The notes: generated by a model not told the origin, from the letters alone. A stretch of DNA of 13,425 bases from Candidatus Woesearchaeota archaeon (GCA_016180275.1 JACPBN010000061.1:1-13425), one strand, 5' to 3'; shown: positions 1 through 6,885, counted from the first letter of the stretch. Made by a program: numbers and translations.

Positions 1-2
1 TA

Positions 3-179
3 ATAATTATACAAGCATCATACTTTTTTATAATTTCTGGCATTATATTATCTATAACCTCTGAAAATCCTTTCATTATCCATCTTAAGAAAATGACGCC
101 GTTGATTTTATTTCTGCCTGCGATTATAAGTTTATTGATTCTGCTAATTTTGTACAGGGATTATGGAGAAGAAAAGTAG
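3..179 (+). CDS. C-terminal part of a small membrane protein (partial)
   Basis: An open frame enters from the left edge and stops at TAG 177-179, giving 58 residues. Its composition is that of an integral membrane protein. A first hydrophobic run, rich in Ile, Phe and Leu, is followed by a short polar stretch (Thr-Ser-Glu-Asn). A second run of about 20 residues (Leu-Ile-Leu-Phe-Leu-Pro-Ala-Ile-Ile-Ser) follows a His-Leu-Lys-Lys pair, and the charged tail Asp-Tyr-Gly-Glu-Glu-Lys ends the protein. The positive charges before the last helix and acidic tail suggest two transmembrane helices. The start lies outside the window, so the family cannot be named. A chance frame is possible, but codon use and the helix pattern look genuine. 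Confidence 0.5.
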   Translation: MIIQASYFFIISGIILSITSENPFIIHLKKMTPLILFLPAIISLLILLILYRDYGEEK

Positions 180-190
180 GAGTTTATATC

Positions 191-466
191 TTATTTAGGC
201 TCCATTACGCCTTCTCTCCAACCATTCCTAGTTATTGTATATCTTAGTTTAACTTTCTTTCCAATCCAGCAAAATGGCATGCAAAGATGCCTGCAATTAG
301 AAAAATTAAAATCAAAAGAAGCAATTTGCATCCCAGCAAAAACACCAGCAGTCTTATTTGAACTCCAAATAAAAATCCCAAACGAATCTAAAACTTGCAT
401 AACACAAAAAGAATTAAAACGCTTAATAATAAATAAAAAGACTATCCACTTATTTCTTATGCACAA
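191..466 (-). CDS. Possible small hypothetical protein downstream of the zinc-ribbon gene
   Basis: A 91-codon frame overlaps the end of the zinc-ribbon gene by about 17 nt and runs in the same direction, as a second gene of an operon would. Its C-terminal part (Gly-Lys-Lys-Val-Lys-Leu-Arg-Tyr-Thr-Ile-Thr-Arg-Asn-Gly-Trp-Arg) reads like real protein. The N-terminal third is hydrophobic and could be noise, and an internal Met at residue 23 is an alternative start. No domain is recognised. An opposite-strand frame starting at 279 overlaps it, so which strand codes here, if either, is uncertain. Confidence 0.3.
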   Translation of the reverse strand: MCIRNKWIVFLFIIKRFNSFCVMQVLDSFGIFIWSSNKTAGVFAGMQIASFDFNFSNCRHLCMPFCWIGKKVKLRYTITRNGWREGVMEPK

Positions 467-974
467 TCTCTATGTAATCCTGCGTTATGTAAACTTCTAT
501 CTTATGTTTGGCGCAGAAATCAACAACTTCGTTCTGATGAATATCAATTATTTGCTGAACATCGCAATGCGCGCAGTGTTTTTGCCTGCATGACTTGCAG
601 TCCTTAAGCAATGCATTATCATCAACATCAAAATGCCATAATTTGCCAGGCACTTCAAACAACCAGGCTACTTTTCTGCCTGCTTCTGTATTTTTTTCAT
701 AGACTTTTGCATGCAATTCTTCATCATCTACATATCTTCCAATTGTCTGGCAGTTATCGCATACAAATGTTCTGCCAACTGATTTGCTTTTATACACAAC
801 TGCTTTTTTCTTGCAGCTAGGGCATTTAATTACAGGGCCTTGCCATTTATATTCCTTGATATGCACATAATCGCAGTTAGGGCAGATAACAGAAACTTGA
901 TCTTCTACACATTGAAAACCGCATTTTGGGCAGCTAGCGCCAATATTACGCCTATTTTTAGCTTCAGTTGACAT
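450..974 (-). CDS. Multi-zinc-ribbon protein, function unknown
   Basis: A 174-aa cytosolic protein with at least three Cys clusters that look like zinc ribbons. C15/C18 pair with C31/C34 in the first. C51/C54 pair with C72/C75 in the second. A knuckle with Cys at 126, 129, 134 and 137 lies near the C-terminus (CKSC-x4-CAHC). The region between residues 80 and 120 contains an aromatic Trp/Phe segment but no known catalytic motif. The start at 974 is supported by a good ribosome-binding site, AGAGGT, placed 4 nt upstream. Such tandem ribbons usually mediate nucleic acid or protein contacts, so an RNA-polymerase, ribosome or transcription-associated role is possible but is only inference. The gene is divergent from the ribonucleotide reductase homologue, with which it shares a 200-bp control region. 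Confidence 0.8.
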   Translation of the reverse strand: MSTEAKNRRNIGASCPKCGFQCVEDQVSVICPNCDYVHIKEYKWQGPVIKCPSCKKKAVVYKSKSVGRTFVCDNCQTIGRYVDDEELHAKVYEKNTEAGRKVAWLFEVPGKLWHFDVDDNALLKDCKSCRQKHCAHCDVQQIIDIHQNEVVDFCAKHKIEVYITQDYIEIVHKK

Positions 975-1032
975 TTGACCTCTTTTTTATAAAAACGTAC
1001 TAATTAACAATACAATAAAACTGATTGCATAA

Positions 1033-1040
1033 TATATAAA
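1033..1040 (-). promoter_or_regulatory. TATA box for the zinc-ribbon gene
   Basis: Read on the minus strand, this is TTTATATA, a perfect match to the archaeal TATA consensus. Transcription would begin about 25 bp downstream, near 1010, leaving a leader of roughly 35 nt that carries the AGAGGT ribosome-binding site of the 974 start. Confidence 0.5.
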
Positions 1041-1042
1041 TC

Positions 1043-1050
1043 TTTTTATA
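1043..1050 (+). promoter_or_regulatory. Candidate TATA box for the RNR homologue
   Basis: TTTTTATA resembles an archaeal TATA element and would place the transcript start near 1072. That is next to the inverted repeat at 1060-1073, which would suit a repressor site. A 14-codon upstream reading frame (ATG 1080, TAG 1122-1124) would lie at the very 5' end of this mRNA. Confidence 0.35.
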
Positions 1051-1059
1051 GTATTAGTG

Positions 1060-1073
1060 AATAGTTGACTATT
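1060..1073. promoter_or_regulatory. Inverted repeat AATAGT-TG-ACTATT, possible operator
   Basis: A perfect 6-bp inverted repeat with a 2-bp spacer overlaps the predicted start of transcription of the RNR homologue. It does not resemble the NrdR box as I know it. A regulator binding here could control either divergent gene. Assigned from symmetry and position only. Confidence 0.3.
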
Positions 1074-1173
1074 AAGAAGATGTCCGCAGATAGAATGGAT
1101 TATTTAAAGAGAGATAGGCATTAGAAGATGATGATAATGGCAATGATGATAATAAATTAAGGAATAAGAGGTA

Positions 1174-2985
1174 ATGCAGCATAAACCCATGGAATACAAA
1201 TCTAACATTAAAATCAAAGAGCCAAATCTATCGCCATTGGCACTTGATATTCTGCAGTTAAGATACTTAAAGAAATCTGAAGACAACAATTTATCAGAGA
1301 CACCAGGACATATGTTTTTAAGAGTTGCAGAAAACATTGCAAAAGCGGATCTAAACTATATGCGTGGAAAATCAGAAGAGCAAAAACAATCTGCATATAA
1401 CTATACGGTAAAAGAATTCTATAATGCAATGACTGCATTGGATTTTTTGCCTGCTTCTCCTATAATGATGAACGCAGGCAATATCCTGCAACAATTATTT
1501 TCTGATTATGTATTTGTATTAAGAGACTCGATGAAAAACATTTTTGGAAAGCTGACTAATGCAGCGATTATACAGCAGAATGGCTCTGGCTGTGGATTTG
1601 CATTCTCTATGCTTAGGCCAAAAGGTGATCTTGTTGCAGGGCAGAAAGGTGTTGCCTTTGGGCCAGTAACTGTCATGAAGTTCTTTGATGTAGCAATTGG
1701 CGCAATCAAGCAGGGCGGCAGAAGACAAGGCGGCAACATGGGGATTCTTCATACTAGCCACCCTGATGTACTTGAGTTTATTAAATGCAAGCAAGATGGG
1801 AGCTTAAAAAATTTTAATATTTCTCTGGCAATAACAGATGAGTTTATTGATTCAGTAAAAAACTCAAAAACTTTTGCATTAAATAATCCGAGAACAGGTG
1901 AAGAATACAAAAAAGTAGATTCTCAAGAAATATTAAATGCATTAACAGATTCTATTTGGAAACTGGGTGATCCGGGAGTAATTTTTATTGACGAGATGAA
2001 TTCAAAAAATCCAGTTAAAGAAACAGTGTATTGCACAGGTAGCTGTGGACAATCTCCTATGCACTCATGGGAAGGAGTTCCATATGCCCACATTAACTTA
2101 AGTAACATTATTATTGAGAGAAATAATCATGGGGTAATTGGGCAGATAGACTTTGAAAAGCTAAAGAAGCTTGTTCATTTAGGAGTACATTTCCTTGACA
2201 ACTGTATAGATATGAACAGTTATCAGTTCAAAAAAAGCGAAAAACGCTGCAAAGCATATAGAAGAATCGGCTTGGGAGTGATGGGGTTTGCAGATTTGCT
2301 GATAAAGCTTAGGGTATCATATGACTCAGATGAAGCATTGTTTATAATAGAAAAAATAATGAGTTTAGTGAGAGATGAATCAAGAAAAGCATCTATGCAA
2401 TTAGCTGCAAAAAGAGGAGTCTTCAAAAATTTTAAGCGTACAGTATGGAAAGACTTAAATTTGAGGCTTAGAAATGTTTCCATAACAACAGTTGCCCCTA
2501 CCGGAACTACCAGCATAATAGCAAATACATCTGCAGGAATTGAGCCATTGTTTGCATTAAGTTATGCAGGAAAGACAATGGAAGGCAAAGAATATACAAT
2601 TACAAACGTTGATTTTGAGCATGAGATTAAAATGCTCAAAGAGAATGAAAAGATTGATGAAGCCGGATTTAGAAAATTAATGAATGCAAGCAGCATCAAG
2701 AATTCTGAAGCGTTTAGCGATGAGCTAAAAAAAGTATTTGTAACAAGCATGGACATCCATTATAAATGGCACATCAAGATACAGGCAGAATTTCAGAAAT
2801 ATATAGACAGTGCAATCTCCAAGACAATAAATATGCACAACAGTGCAACACAGACTGATATTGCAGATGCTTTGTTCTATGCGCATGAACTGAAATGCAA
2901 GGGGTTAACGATATATAGGGACAGAAGTCGCGAGGATCAAGTGCTTGAGTTGAAAAAGACGCAGACTAAGCTGGATAGTTTCTAG
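1174..2985 (+). CDS. Class II (B12-dependent) ribonucleotide reductase homologue with altered active site
   Basis: A 603-aa protein of the NrdJ family, which reduces ribonucleotides with adenosylcobalamin. The barrel is recognisable throughout: SPIMMNAGN (95-103), GSGCGFAFSMLRPKGD (137-152), GGRRQGGNMGILHTSHPDV (181-199), FNISLAITDEF (214-224), RRIGLGVMGFADLLIKL (363-379), APTGTTSIIANTSAGIEPLF (441-460) and the C-terminal CKGLTIYRD block (575-583). It lacks an N-terminal ATP cone. At the catalytic site the family motif Asn-Pro-Cys-Gly-Glu reads Gly-Ser-Cys-Gly-Gln (289-293), so the thiyl Cys291 remains but its Asn and Glu partners are gone. The first redox Cys is Asp111, and the second (in the CNLGSINL-type block) is Val302 or Pro303. 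A divergent paralogue with changed chemistry, or a non-catalytic one, is therefore likely. The start is uncertain: GAGGT lies only 1 nt before ATG 1174, and ATG 1189 is the alternative. Confidence 0.85.
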   Translation: MQHKPMEYKSNIKIKEPNLSPLALDILQLRYLKKSEDNNLSETPGHMFLRVAENIAKADLNYMRGKSEEQKQSAYNYTVKEFYNAMTALDFLPASPIMMNAGNILQQLFSDYVFVLRDSMKNIFGKLTNAAIIQQNGSGCGFAFSMLRPKGDLVAGQKGVAFGPVTVMKFFDVAIGAIKQGGRRQGGNMGILHTSHPDVLEFIKCKQDGSLKNFNISLAITDEFIDSVKNSKTFALNNPRTGEEYKKVDSQEILNALTDSIWKLGDPGVIFIDEMNSKNPVKETVYCTGSCGQSPMHSWEGVPYAHINLSNIIIERNNHGVIGQIDFEKLKKLVHLGVHFLDNCIDMNSYQFKKSEKRCKAYRRIGLGVMGFADLLIKLRVSYDSDEALFIIEKIMSLVRDESRKASMQLAAKRGVFKNFKRTVWKDLNLRLRNVSITTVAPTGTTSIIANTSAGIEPLFALSYAGKTMEGKEYTITNVDFEHEIKMLKENEKIDEAGFRKLMNASSIKNSEAFSDELKKVFVTSMDIHYKWHIKIQAEFQKYIDSAISKTINMHNSATQTDIADALFYAHELKCKGLTIYRDRSREDQVLELKKTQTKLDSF

Positions 2986-3037
2986 ATAGTAAATTTAATA
3001 GTAAAGTTTTTGAAGAGTAGAGTATTTACTGCACATT

Positions 3038-3235
3038 ATGACAAAAGTAATTGTAAATATTAAGGAAGAAGCTGCTATTGCTAATAAGCGAAACTCTAAG
3101 ATATTTGATAAACATGATTTCCTTCCTACAAACTTTTCTAAAAAATTAGCTGAAATAAGGCGGTTCTCCGTAGAACAAAGACTAAGAAGGTTAGGTATAA
3201 CAGAACGAAATTTAACACTTAACAAAAAGAAATAA
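3038..3235 (+). CDS. Small basic hypothetical protein
   Basis: A 65-codon frame starts 52 nt after the RNR homologue and is convergent with ygiQ. The product is Lys/Arg-rich (MTKVIVNIKEEAAIANKRN at the start, LNKKK at the end) and probably helical from residue 30 onward (Phe-Ser-Lys-Lys-Leu-Ala-Glu-Ile-Arg-Arg). A TTTAATAG element about 32 bp upstream could serve as TATA box for a nearly leaderless mRNA. Otherwise it may be read from the RNR transcript. No family is recognised. An opposite-strand frame covers the same region but reads as low-complexity hydrophobic sequence and is judged a shadow. Confidence 0.45.
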   Translation: MTKVIVNIKEEAAIANKRNSKIFDKHDFLPTNFSKKLAEIRRFSVEQRLRRLGITERNLTLNKKK

Positions 3236-3291
3236 CACCCTAAATTTCTAGCCATTCCCATCATTTAATTCTTCCTCTGCCTTCTCGCCCA

Positions 3292-4965
3292 TCATGATTC
3301 TTTTTTGGTCTTTTCCGGAGTAGGAGTAAAGACTTGTGTTAAATTTACAAAGAGATTATTATCCTCACTAAATTTTCTCAGCTCTTTCATGTCTTCCATC
3401 GTAGAGCCAGGATGAGCAACAACAAAATATGGCACAAGATTCTTATTAGTTCCCTGCTCTTTGTTCACTTGCCTGTATTCCTTCAGAAATTCTTCAAACG
3501 CTTTTTTATTGGATTTGTTCATCTGCGCCAATACATTATTGCTAATGTGCTCAGGCGCAATTTTTAAGCGTGAGACAAACTGCATGATTTTTCTGAACAA
3601 TTGTTTTTGCTCAAGGATCAAGTCATGCCTGATTGCGCTTCTTATTTCAAGCTCTCCATTATGCTTTTTATTTAATTTTTCAATTTCTTCCAGCAATGGA
3701 ATTAAATCATCTCGCATAACCCTATATTTACAGCCGACACAGGCCTGGTTGCAGTATTCTTCTTTATTATAAACAGTTATCTCCTTATCAATTATCGGCG
3801 AATACATCTGCTCAGCAACATTGTATAATGCACAATATGAGCCATACATGTTGATAGTCGGCATAGTTAAGTCATTTATTTTCTTGTTGCCTTCTTCATA
3901 GAGCATCTTGATTTCCTTTATGATGCTTTCTTTGCTTCTTTTTGCAATGTTTTTGCCCTGCACCAAAGGAATAACACAGAAATGACACCCTGCCCAGCAG
4001 CCTCGGCCTAAAATAACTGAATTTTCAAATCCTCGTAACATTTCACTTACTGAGTTAAAATCTTTCGTTAATGGATGCAACTTTCTTGTAAAATTAATAC
4101 TATATACAAAATTCATTTCTTGCTCAGTCAACGGATGTGAAGCTCTGTTGTGCTGTATAAAGCCTAGGCCTGTCTGCTCGATAAAAGCATCATCAGGCAA
4201 CAAGTATCTTGTTCTATGGGCTAGATTATATTTCTCTTTGTCTGCTAGCTGATCTTCAAAGCTTGGCAGAATACGGATCTTTTTTGGCATTTCTTTTTTT
4301 GAGACTCTGAATGCAATGCCGTCAACCTCTTTGTAATCATCAAGAGTAAATTCCGGTAGTTTTTTTTTATTTCCATTTGTATTCTTTTCGTCTATATTAT
4401 TCGTAGTTACATTAATTTTATTCTTAAACCTATCAAGCAAGTTAAGTAATGGCCTTTCAGCATTTCCAAAAATAAGAACATCTGCTTTTGTGTCATTCAA
4501 TATGCCTTTTCGCAATTTGTTGTCCCAATAATCAAAGTGAGCAAATCTTCGAATTGTGGCTTCTACGCCGCCAATGACAGTAAAACTGCCTTTGAACAAT
4601 CTCTTTATATTTGAAGTATATGCTATTAAAGCTCTCTCTGGCACATTTACATTCTCTCTTTTCCTCAGCATAGGAGTATAATTTGCAAGCATTGAATCCA
4701 ACAACCCAGAAGTTATGCAGAAAAAGTATTTGGGAAAGCCGCAAACTTGATAATCTTCGTCGTTTATTGGCTGAGGTATTATAGCAACAGTATGGCCTTT
4801 TGTATCCAGCAATCTTGCAACCAATGCTGTACCAGACAATGGATGATCATAATAAGGATCTCCTGTTATAATGATTACATCAAACTGGAAGTTAGAACCA
4901 GGGCTATTGTAATAGGTTCTTCCTTCTTCGGTGTTTGTTGGCAAAAAGTTGCTAATTGATTTCAT
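3292..4965 (-). CDS. YgiQ-family radical SAM protein
   Basis: A 557-aa member of the YgiQ (UPF0313) radical SAM family, whose biochemical role is not established to my knowledge. The N-terminal B12-binding-like half carries the family's FDVIIITGDPYYDHPLSG (28-45) and VIGGVEATIRRFAHFDYW (130-147). The radical SAM motif is GRGCWAGCHFC, with Cys 323, 327 and 330 binding the 4Fe-4S cluster. A second Cys group follows at 405, 409 and 412 (CNQACVGC). The sequence KIAPEHISN and the late FTPTP motif are also typical. The protein stops nine residues after FTPTP, where homologues usually continue with a tail containing a Met-Tyr-Tyr-Thr motif, so the C-terminus appears cut short. A low-complexity Asn/Lys linker lies at 182-202. 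A TATA box at 5019-5026 and the lack of a ribosome-binding site suggest a short leader. Confidence 0.9.
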   Translation of the reverse strand: MKSISNFLPTNTEEGRTYYNSPGSNFQFDVIIITGDPYYDHPLSGTALVARLLDTKGHTVAIIPQPINDEDYQVCGFPKYFFCITSGLLDSMLANYTPMLRKRENVNVPERALIAYTSNIKRLFKGSFTVIGGVEATIRRFAHFDYWDNKLRKGILNDTKADVLIFGNAERPLLNLLDRFKNKINVTTNNIDEKNTNGNKKKLPEFTLDDYKEVDGIAFRVSKKEMPKKIRILPSFEDQLADKEKYNLAHRTRYLLPDDAFIEQTGLGFIQHNRASHPLTEQEMNFVYSINFTRKLHPLTKDFNSVSEMLRGFENSVILGRGCWAGCHFCVIPLVQGKNIAKRSKESIIKEIKMLYEEGNKKINDLTMPTINMYGSYCALYNVAEQMYSPIIDKEITVYNKEEYCNQACVGCKYRVMRDDLIPLLEEIEKLNKKHNGELEIRSAIRHDLILEQKQLFRKIMQFVSRLKIAPEHISNNVLAQMNKSNKKAFEEFLKEYRQVNKEQGTNKNLVPYFVVAHPGSTMEDMKELRKFSEDNNLFVNLTQVFTPTPEKTKKES

Positions 4966-5018
4966 GTTAGTGAAATATCTTAATAATAGACGATAAAATA
5001 GTAATTTCTTGATAGAAG

Positions 5019-5026
5019 TTTATAAG
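5019..5026 (-). promoter_or_regulatory. Candidate TATA box of ygiQ
   Basis: Read on the minus strand this is CTTATAAA, about 55 bp before the ygiQ ATG. The expected transcript start near 4997 leaves a leader of about 30 nt. Confidence 0.45.
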
Positions 5027-5042
5027 ATTTGTCATTAAATTA

Positions 5043-5062
5043 AAATAGCCCTGGGCGGATTC
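5043..5062 (-). repeat. 20-bp duplicate of the tRNA-Gln 3' end
   Basis: AAATAGCCCTGGGCGGATTC is identical to 5147-5166, which covers the 3' acceptor strand, discriminator and the 3' part of the T arm of the tRNA gene plus three downstream bases. The copy lies 104 bp downstream of the gene. Tandem copies of a tRNA 3' end are the usual footprint of integrase-mediated insertion into tRNA genes. Here only 84 bp separates the copies, so it would be a remnant, or a simple local duplication. Confidence 0.6.
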
Positions 5063-5066
5063 CCAC

Positions 5067-5087
5067 ATAAGGGTTTACAACCCTTAT
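5067..5087. repeat. 9-bp perfect hairpin between the two tRNA 3'-end copies
   Basis: ATAAGGGTT and AACCCTTAT pair perfectly around the 3-nt loop TAC. It lies just beyond the truncated tRNA copy, so it may be part of the inserted segment or act as a processing or termination structure. It is not followed by a T-tract on either strand. Confidence 0.5.
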
Positions 5088-5090
5088 CAA

Positions 5091-5125
5091 CCCAAGATCA
5101 GTTTCGCTACGCTCAACTGCCCAAG
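5091..5125. repeat. Small palindromic segment flanked by CCCAAG direct repeats
   Basis: CAGTT (5099-5103) and AACTG (5115-5119) enclose TCGCTACGCTC, and the unit is bordered by direct repeats CCCAAG at 5091-5096 and 5120-5125. The GC-rich core (GAGCGTAGCGA on the minus strand) stands out from the AT-rich surroundings. It resembles the GAGCGAACGAAG core of the element at 9688-9750, so both may belong to a REP-like repeat family. Confidence 0.35.
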
Positions 5126-5149
5126 CATAATCAAAATGTAATTATTAAA

Positions 5150-5266
5150 TAGCCCTGGGCGGATTCGAACCGCCGCCACTGGCTGTCTTCAGCATCAGAT
5201 GGATACCCAGTCAGTTCTACTGACGCTGCCAAAGGCCAATATCCTTGACCGCTAGACGACAGGGCT
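5150..5266 (-). tRNA. tRNA-Gln (anticodon TTG) with a 44-nt intron
   Basis: The acceptor arms AGCCCTG (5266-5260) and CAGGGCT (5157-5151) pair over 7 bp, followed by discriminator A at 5150; CCA is not encoded. The T arm GGCGG-TTCGAAT-CCGCC is complete. The anticodon stem TTGGC (5239-5235) pairs with GCCAG (5183-5179). The loop reads C-T-TTG-G-(intron)-A, giving anticodon TTG at 5232-5230, which reads CAA (Gln). The intron 5228-5185 sits at the canonical 37/38 site and makes a strict bulge-helix-bulge. Exon CTTT pairs with intron GAAG (4 bp). The 3-nt bulges are GGC and ACA. The intron stem AGCGTCAG pairs with CTGATGCT. The mature tRNA is 73 nt. In archaea it is normally charged with Glu and then amidated by GatDE. 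Confidence 0.93.
5185..5228 (-). other. tRNA-Gln intron with canonical bulge-helix-bulge
   Basis: The 44-nt intron lies between positions 37 and 38. Both splice sites fall after the second base of a 3-nt bulge, on either side of a 4-bp helix formed by anticodon-loop CTTT and the intron 3' GAAG. This is the substrate of the archaeal EndA tRNA-splicing endonuclease. The intron core forms an 8-bp stem with one G-T pair. Confidence 0.85.
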
Positions 5267-5296
5267 ATGAAAGTAATTCTGAAAATAACGAGAGGA

Positions 5297-5304
5297 TATA
5301 TAAA
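5297..5304 (-). promoter_or_regulatory. TATA box of the tRNA-Gln gene
   Basis: TTTATATA on the minus strand lies about 34 bp before the first base of the tRNA. It predicts transcription from about 5274 and an 8-nt 5' leader for RNase P to remove. It sits in the 63-bp gap after the ogg stop codon, so the tRNA has its own promoter. Confidence 0.6.
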
Positions 5305-5329
5305 TTTAATGTAAAAAAGTTTTATATTC

Positions 5330-5968
5330 TTATTTCAGCACTTCACCTGTCTTCATATACCACAGATACATATCTAGCTCTGCCTGTGACATTTGCAATT
5401 TATCAGCAACTTTTTCCAGCTTTTGCTCTATGTCTAAATACCTTGCCCTGTTCAACGATTTAGGCTTTTCCTGCAGCAGCTTATTTTCAACCATAAGGTT
5501 AAGCACATGCCTGTCAAGGATTGCCAGATTAAAATGCCCTGTGTTTCTTAGATAGTGAGATGATTCTTTATATCCCAATCCCTTGATGTTTTGCACAAGC
5601 CACTCTCTTGCATCAAGTTGTGACTTTTGTTTTATTAGTTTAGTTATCTTATTTTTTATGTCAAAATGCACTCTTGCACCAACTATAAATTCAGATTTGT
5701 TATTATGGAAGCGATGCTTGTTTCTTCTTATGCAATTTTTTATTTCTTTTTGAGAGAGCCCATAAAATCCTTCTGCACCAAGCTCATTCTGTATATTGAG
5801 CGCAGTTTTTGCTTTGGAATTTGCTGTCAGCAGACAAAAACATAATTCAGAAAACCAGGCATCTGTCGGCTTGTTTTTGAATGAGGAGAATTCTTTTAGG
5901 CGATTGTTTATTCTTTTACTAACTTCACTCTTTTTTAGGTTAATTATAGTATTTACAAGTTTTTTCAT
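5330..5968 (-). CDS. ogg: 8-oxoguanine DNA glycosylase / AP lyase, archaeal Ogg2 type
   Basis: A 212-aa HhH-GPD enzyme that removes 8-oxoguanine and cuts the abasic strand. The helix-hairpin-helix is NIKGLGYKESSHYLRNTG (127-144), with Lys134 as the Schiff-base lysine and Asp152 (in AILDRHVL) as the catalytic aspartate. The 18-residue spacing is the one expected for this superfamily. There is no FeS cluster, and the C-terminus ends MKTGEVLK, where Ogg2 proteins place a conserved terminal Lys for substrate recognition. The length matches Ogg2 (about 205-215 aa). The ATG overlaps the TGA of nth in an ATGA, so translation of the two repair enzymes is probably coupled. Confidence 0.92.
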   Translation of the reverse strand: MKKLVNTIINLKKSEVSKRINNRLKEFSSFKNKPTDAWFSELCFCLLTANSKAKTALNIQNELGAEGFYGLSQKEIKNCIRRNKHRFHNNKSEFIVGARVHFDIKNKITKLIKQKSQLDAREWLVQNIKGLGYKESSHYLRNTGHFNLAILDRHVLNLMVENKLLQEKPKSLNRARYLDIEQKLEKVADKLQMSQAELDMYLWYMKTGEVLK

Positions 5969-6633
5969 CGTGAACTCTCAACACCAATCCTATTACAATA
6001 TTTGATAATGGGACAACGGCTGCACCAAGGTGAGATAGGTGTGCAGGTATTTTGGCCAAACGCAACCAGCATTGAGTTTATTTTTTCCCAGTATTTGATG
6101 GGCATCTTCCTACGAACTTCCATTTCAGTCTCATAAGGGCTCTTCGTTTTCACATAGCCTAACCTATTGAAAATTTTGTGGCAGTGTGTGTCAATGCATA
6201 CAGCAGGCTTCTGAAACCCAACAGCGACAACCAAATTTGCAGTCTTTCTTCCGACGCCAGGCAATTTAACCAATTCTTCAACAGTTTCCGGTATTTTGCC
6301 TGTAAATTCTTCTCTCAGAACTTTTGGAAGCTCTTTCAAATGCTTTGCCTTAGTGTGATAAAATCCAACTGGATAGATCAGCTGCTCGATTTCTTTTATG
6401 GATAAATATTCAAGCTCATCGATTTTTTTTATTCTGGCAAATAATTTCCTGCATGCCTGAACAGTTGTCTGGTCCTTTGTTCTTGCAGATAATATTGTTG
6501 CAATTAAAACTTTAGCAGGATCATTTGTCTGAATCTTTATTAAATCAACTACTGGAACATTATAATTTGCAACTTCCTTGATGAGAATTTTGTATATTGC
6601 ATCAATATCTACTTTTTTTGATAATTTTTTCAT
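5965..6633 (-). CDS. nth: Endonuclease III (DNA glycosylase / AP lyase)
   Basis: A 222-aa HhH-GPD enzyme that removes oxidised pyrimidines and nicks the abasic site. The HhH motif is KLPGVGRKTANLVV (123-136) with catalytic Lys130. The catalytic Asp148 lies in CIDTHCHKIFNRLG. The C-terminal 4Fe-4S site has the standard spacing Cys197-x6-Cys204-x2-Cys207-x5-Cys213. The frame is open ten codons further upstream (to 6663), but the inner ATG at 6633 is preferred: a GGGG stretch lies 6 nt before it and the family's usual N-terminus begins there. It is the first gene of a two-gene repair operon with ogg, which it overlaps by 4 nt. Together the pair covers oxidised pyrimidines and 8-oxoguanine. Confidence 0.93.
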   Translation of the reverse strand: MKKLSKKVDIDAIYKILIKEVANYNVPVVDLIKIQTNDPAKVLIATILSARTKDQTTVQACRKLFARIKKIDELEYLSIKEIEQLIYPVGFYHTKAKHLKELPKVLREEFTGKIPETVEELVKLPGVGRKTANLVVAVGFQKPAVCIDTHCHKIFNRLGYVKTKSPYETEMEVRRKMPIKYWEKINSMLVAFGQNTCTPISPWCSRCPIIKYCNRIGVESSR

Positions 6634-6663
6634 AATTTCCCCGCAACGAAAGTATTTACACAT

Positions 6664-6885
6664 TATTAATTGTGATATAGGTAAAATTAATCAAAAGATG
6701 TATTTATATGTTATTGTTTATGCCCTATTGATGAAGGGCAAACATACCCCCTACCATAAAACAGCAATCTAGCAGGCAATAGCAGAATATTTTTCGTTAG
6801 CCTCCCTCTAACTTCTTTCCTATTTCTCTCCTAATTAAAAATCCATTTGCAGATAAGTAAGTCCCAAGAGTATGATGATTAATAA
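6664..6885. other. Intergenic region between nth and the methyltransferase
   Basis: About 220 bp without a supported gene. It holds a short hairpin, TGCCCT (6721-6726) and AGGGCA (6735-6740) around an 8-nt loop, without a clear T-tract. An A/T-rich stretch near 6696-6705 could provide the TATA box of nth. A frame on the plus strand here (6578-6772) runs back into nth and is not believed. Confidence 0.4.

Noticed and set aside
279..593. Plus-strand 104-codon frame.
   Set aside because: Its second half is the antisense of the zinc-ribbon gene, which has clear Cys motifs and a good ribosome-binding site. The first half has no recognisable features.
1125..1160. GATGATGA/AATGATGA repeats before the RNR homologue as C boxes of a guide RNA.
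   Set aside because: No D box (CTGA) accompanies them; simple trinucleotide-like sequence is the easier explanation.
2995..3264. Minus-strand 89-codon frame opposite the 65-aa basic protein.
   Set aside because: Hydrophobic low-information sequence, as expected from the antisense of Lys/Glu-rich codons, with no ribosome-binding site.
6578..6772. Plus-strand 64-codon frame upstream of nth.
   Set aside because: The first part is antisense to the nth N-terminus and the remainder has no coding character.
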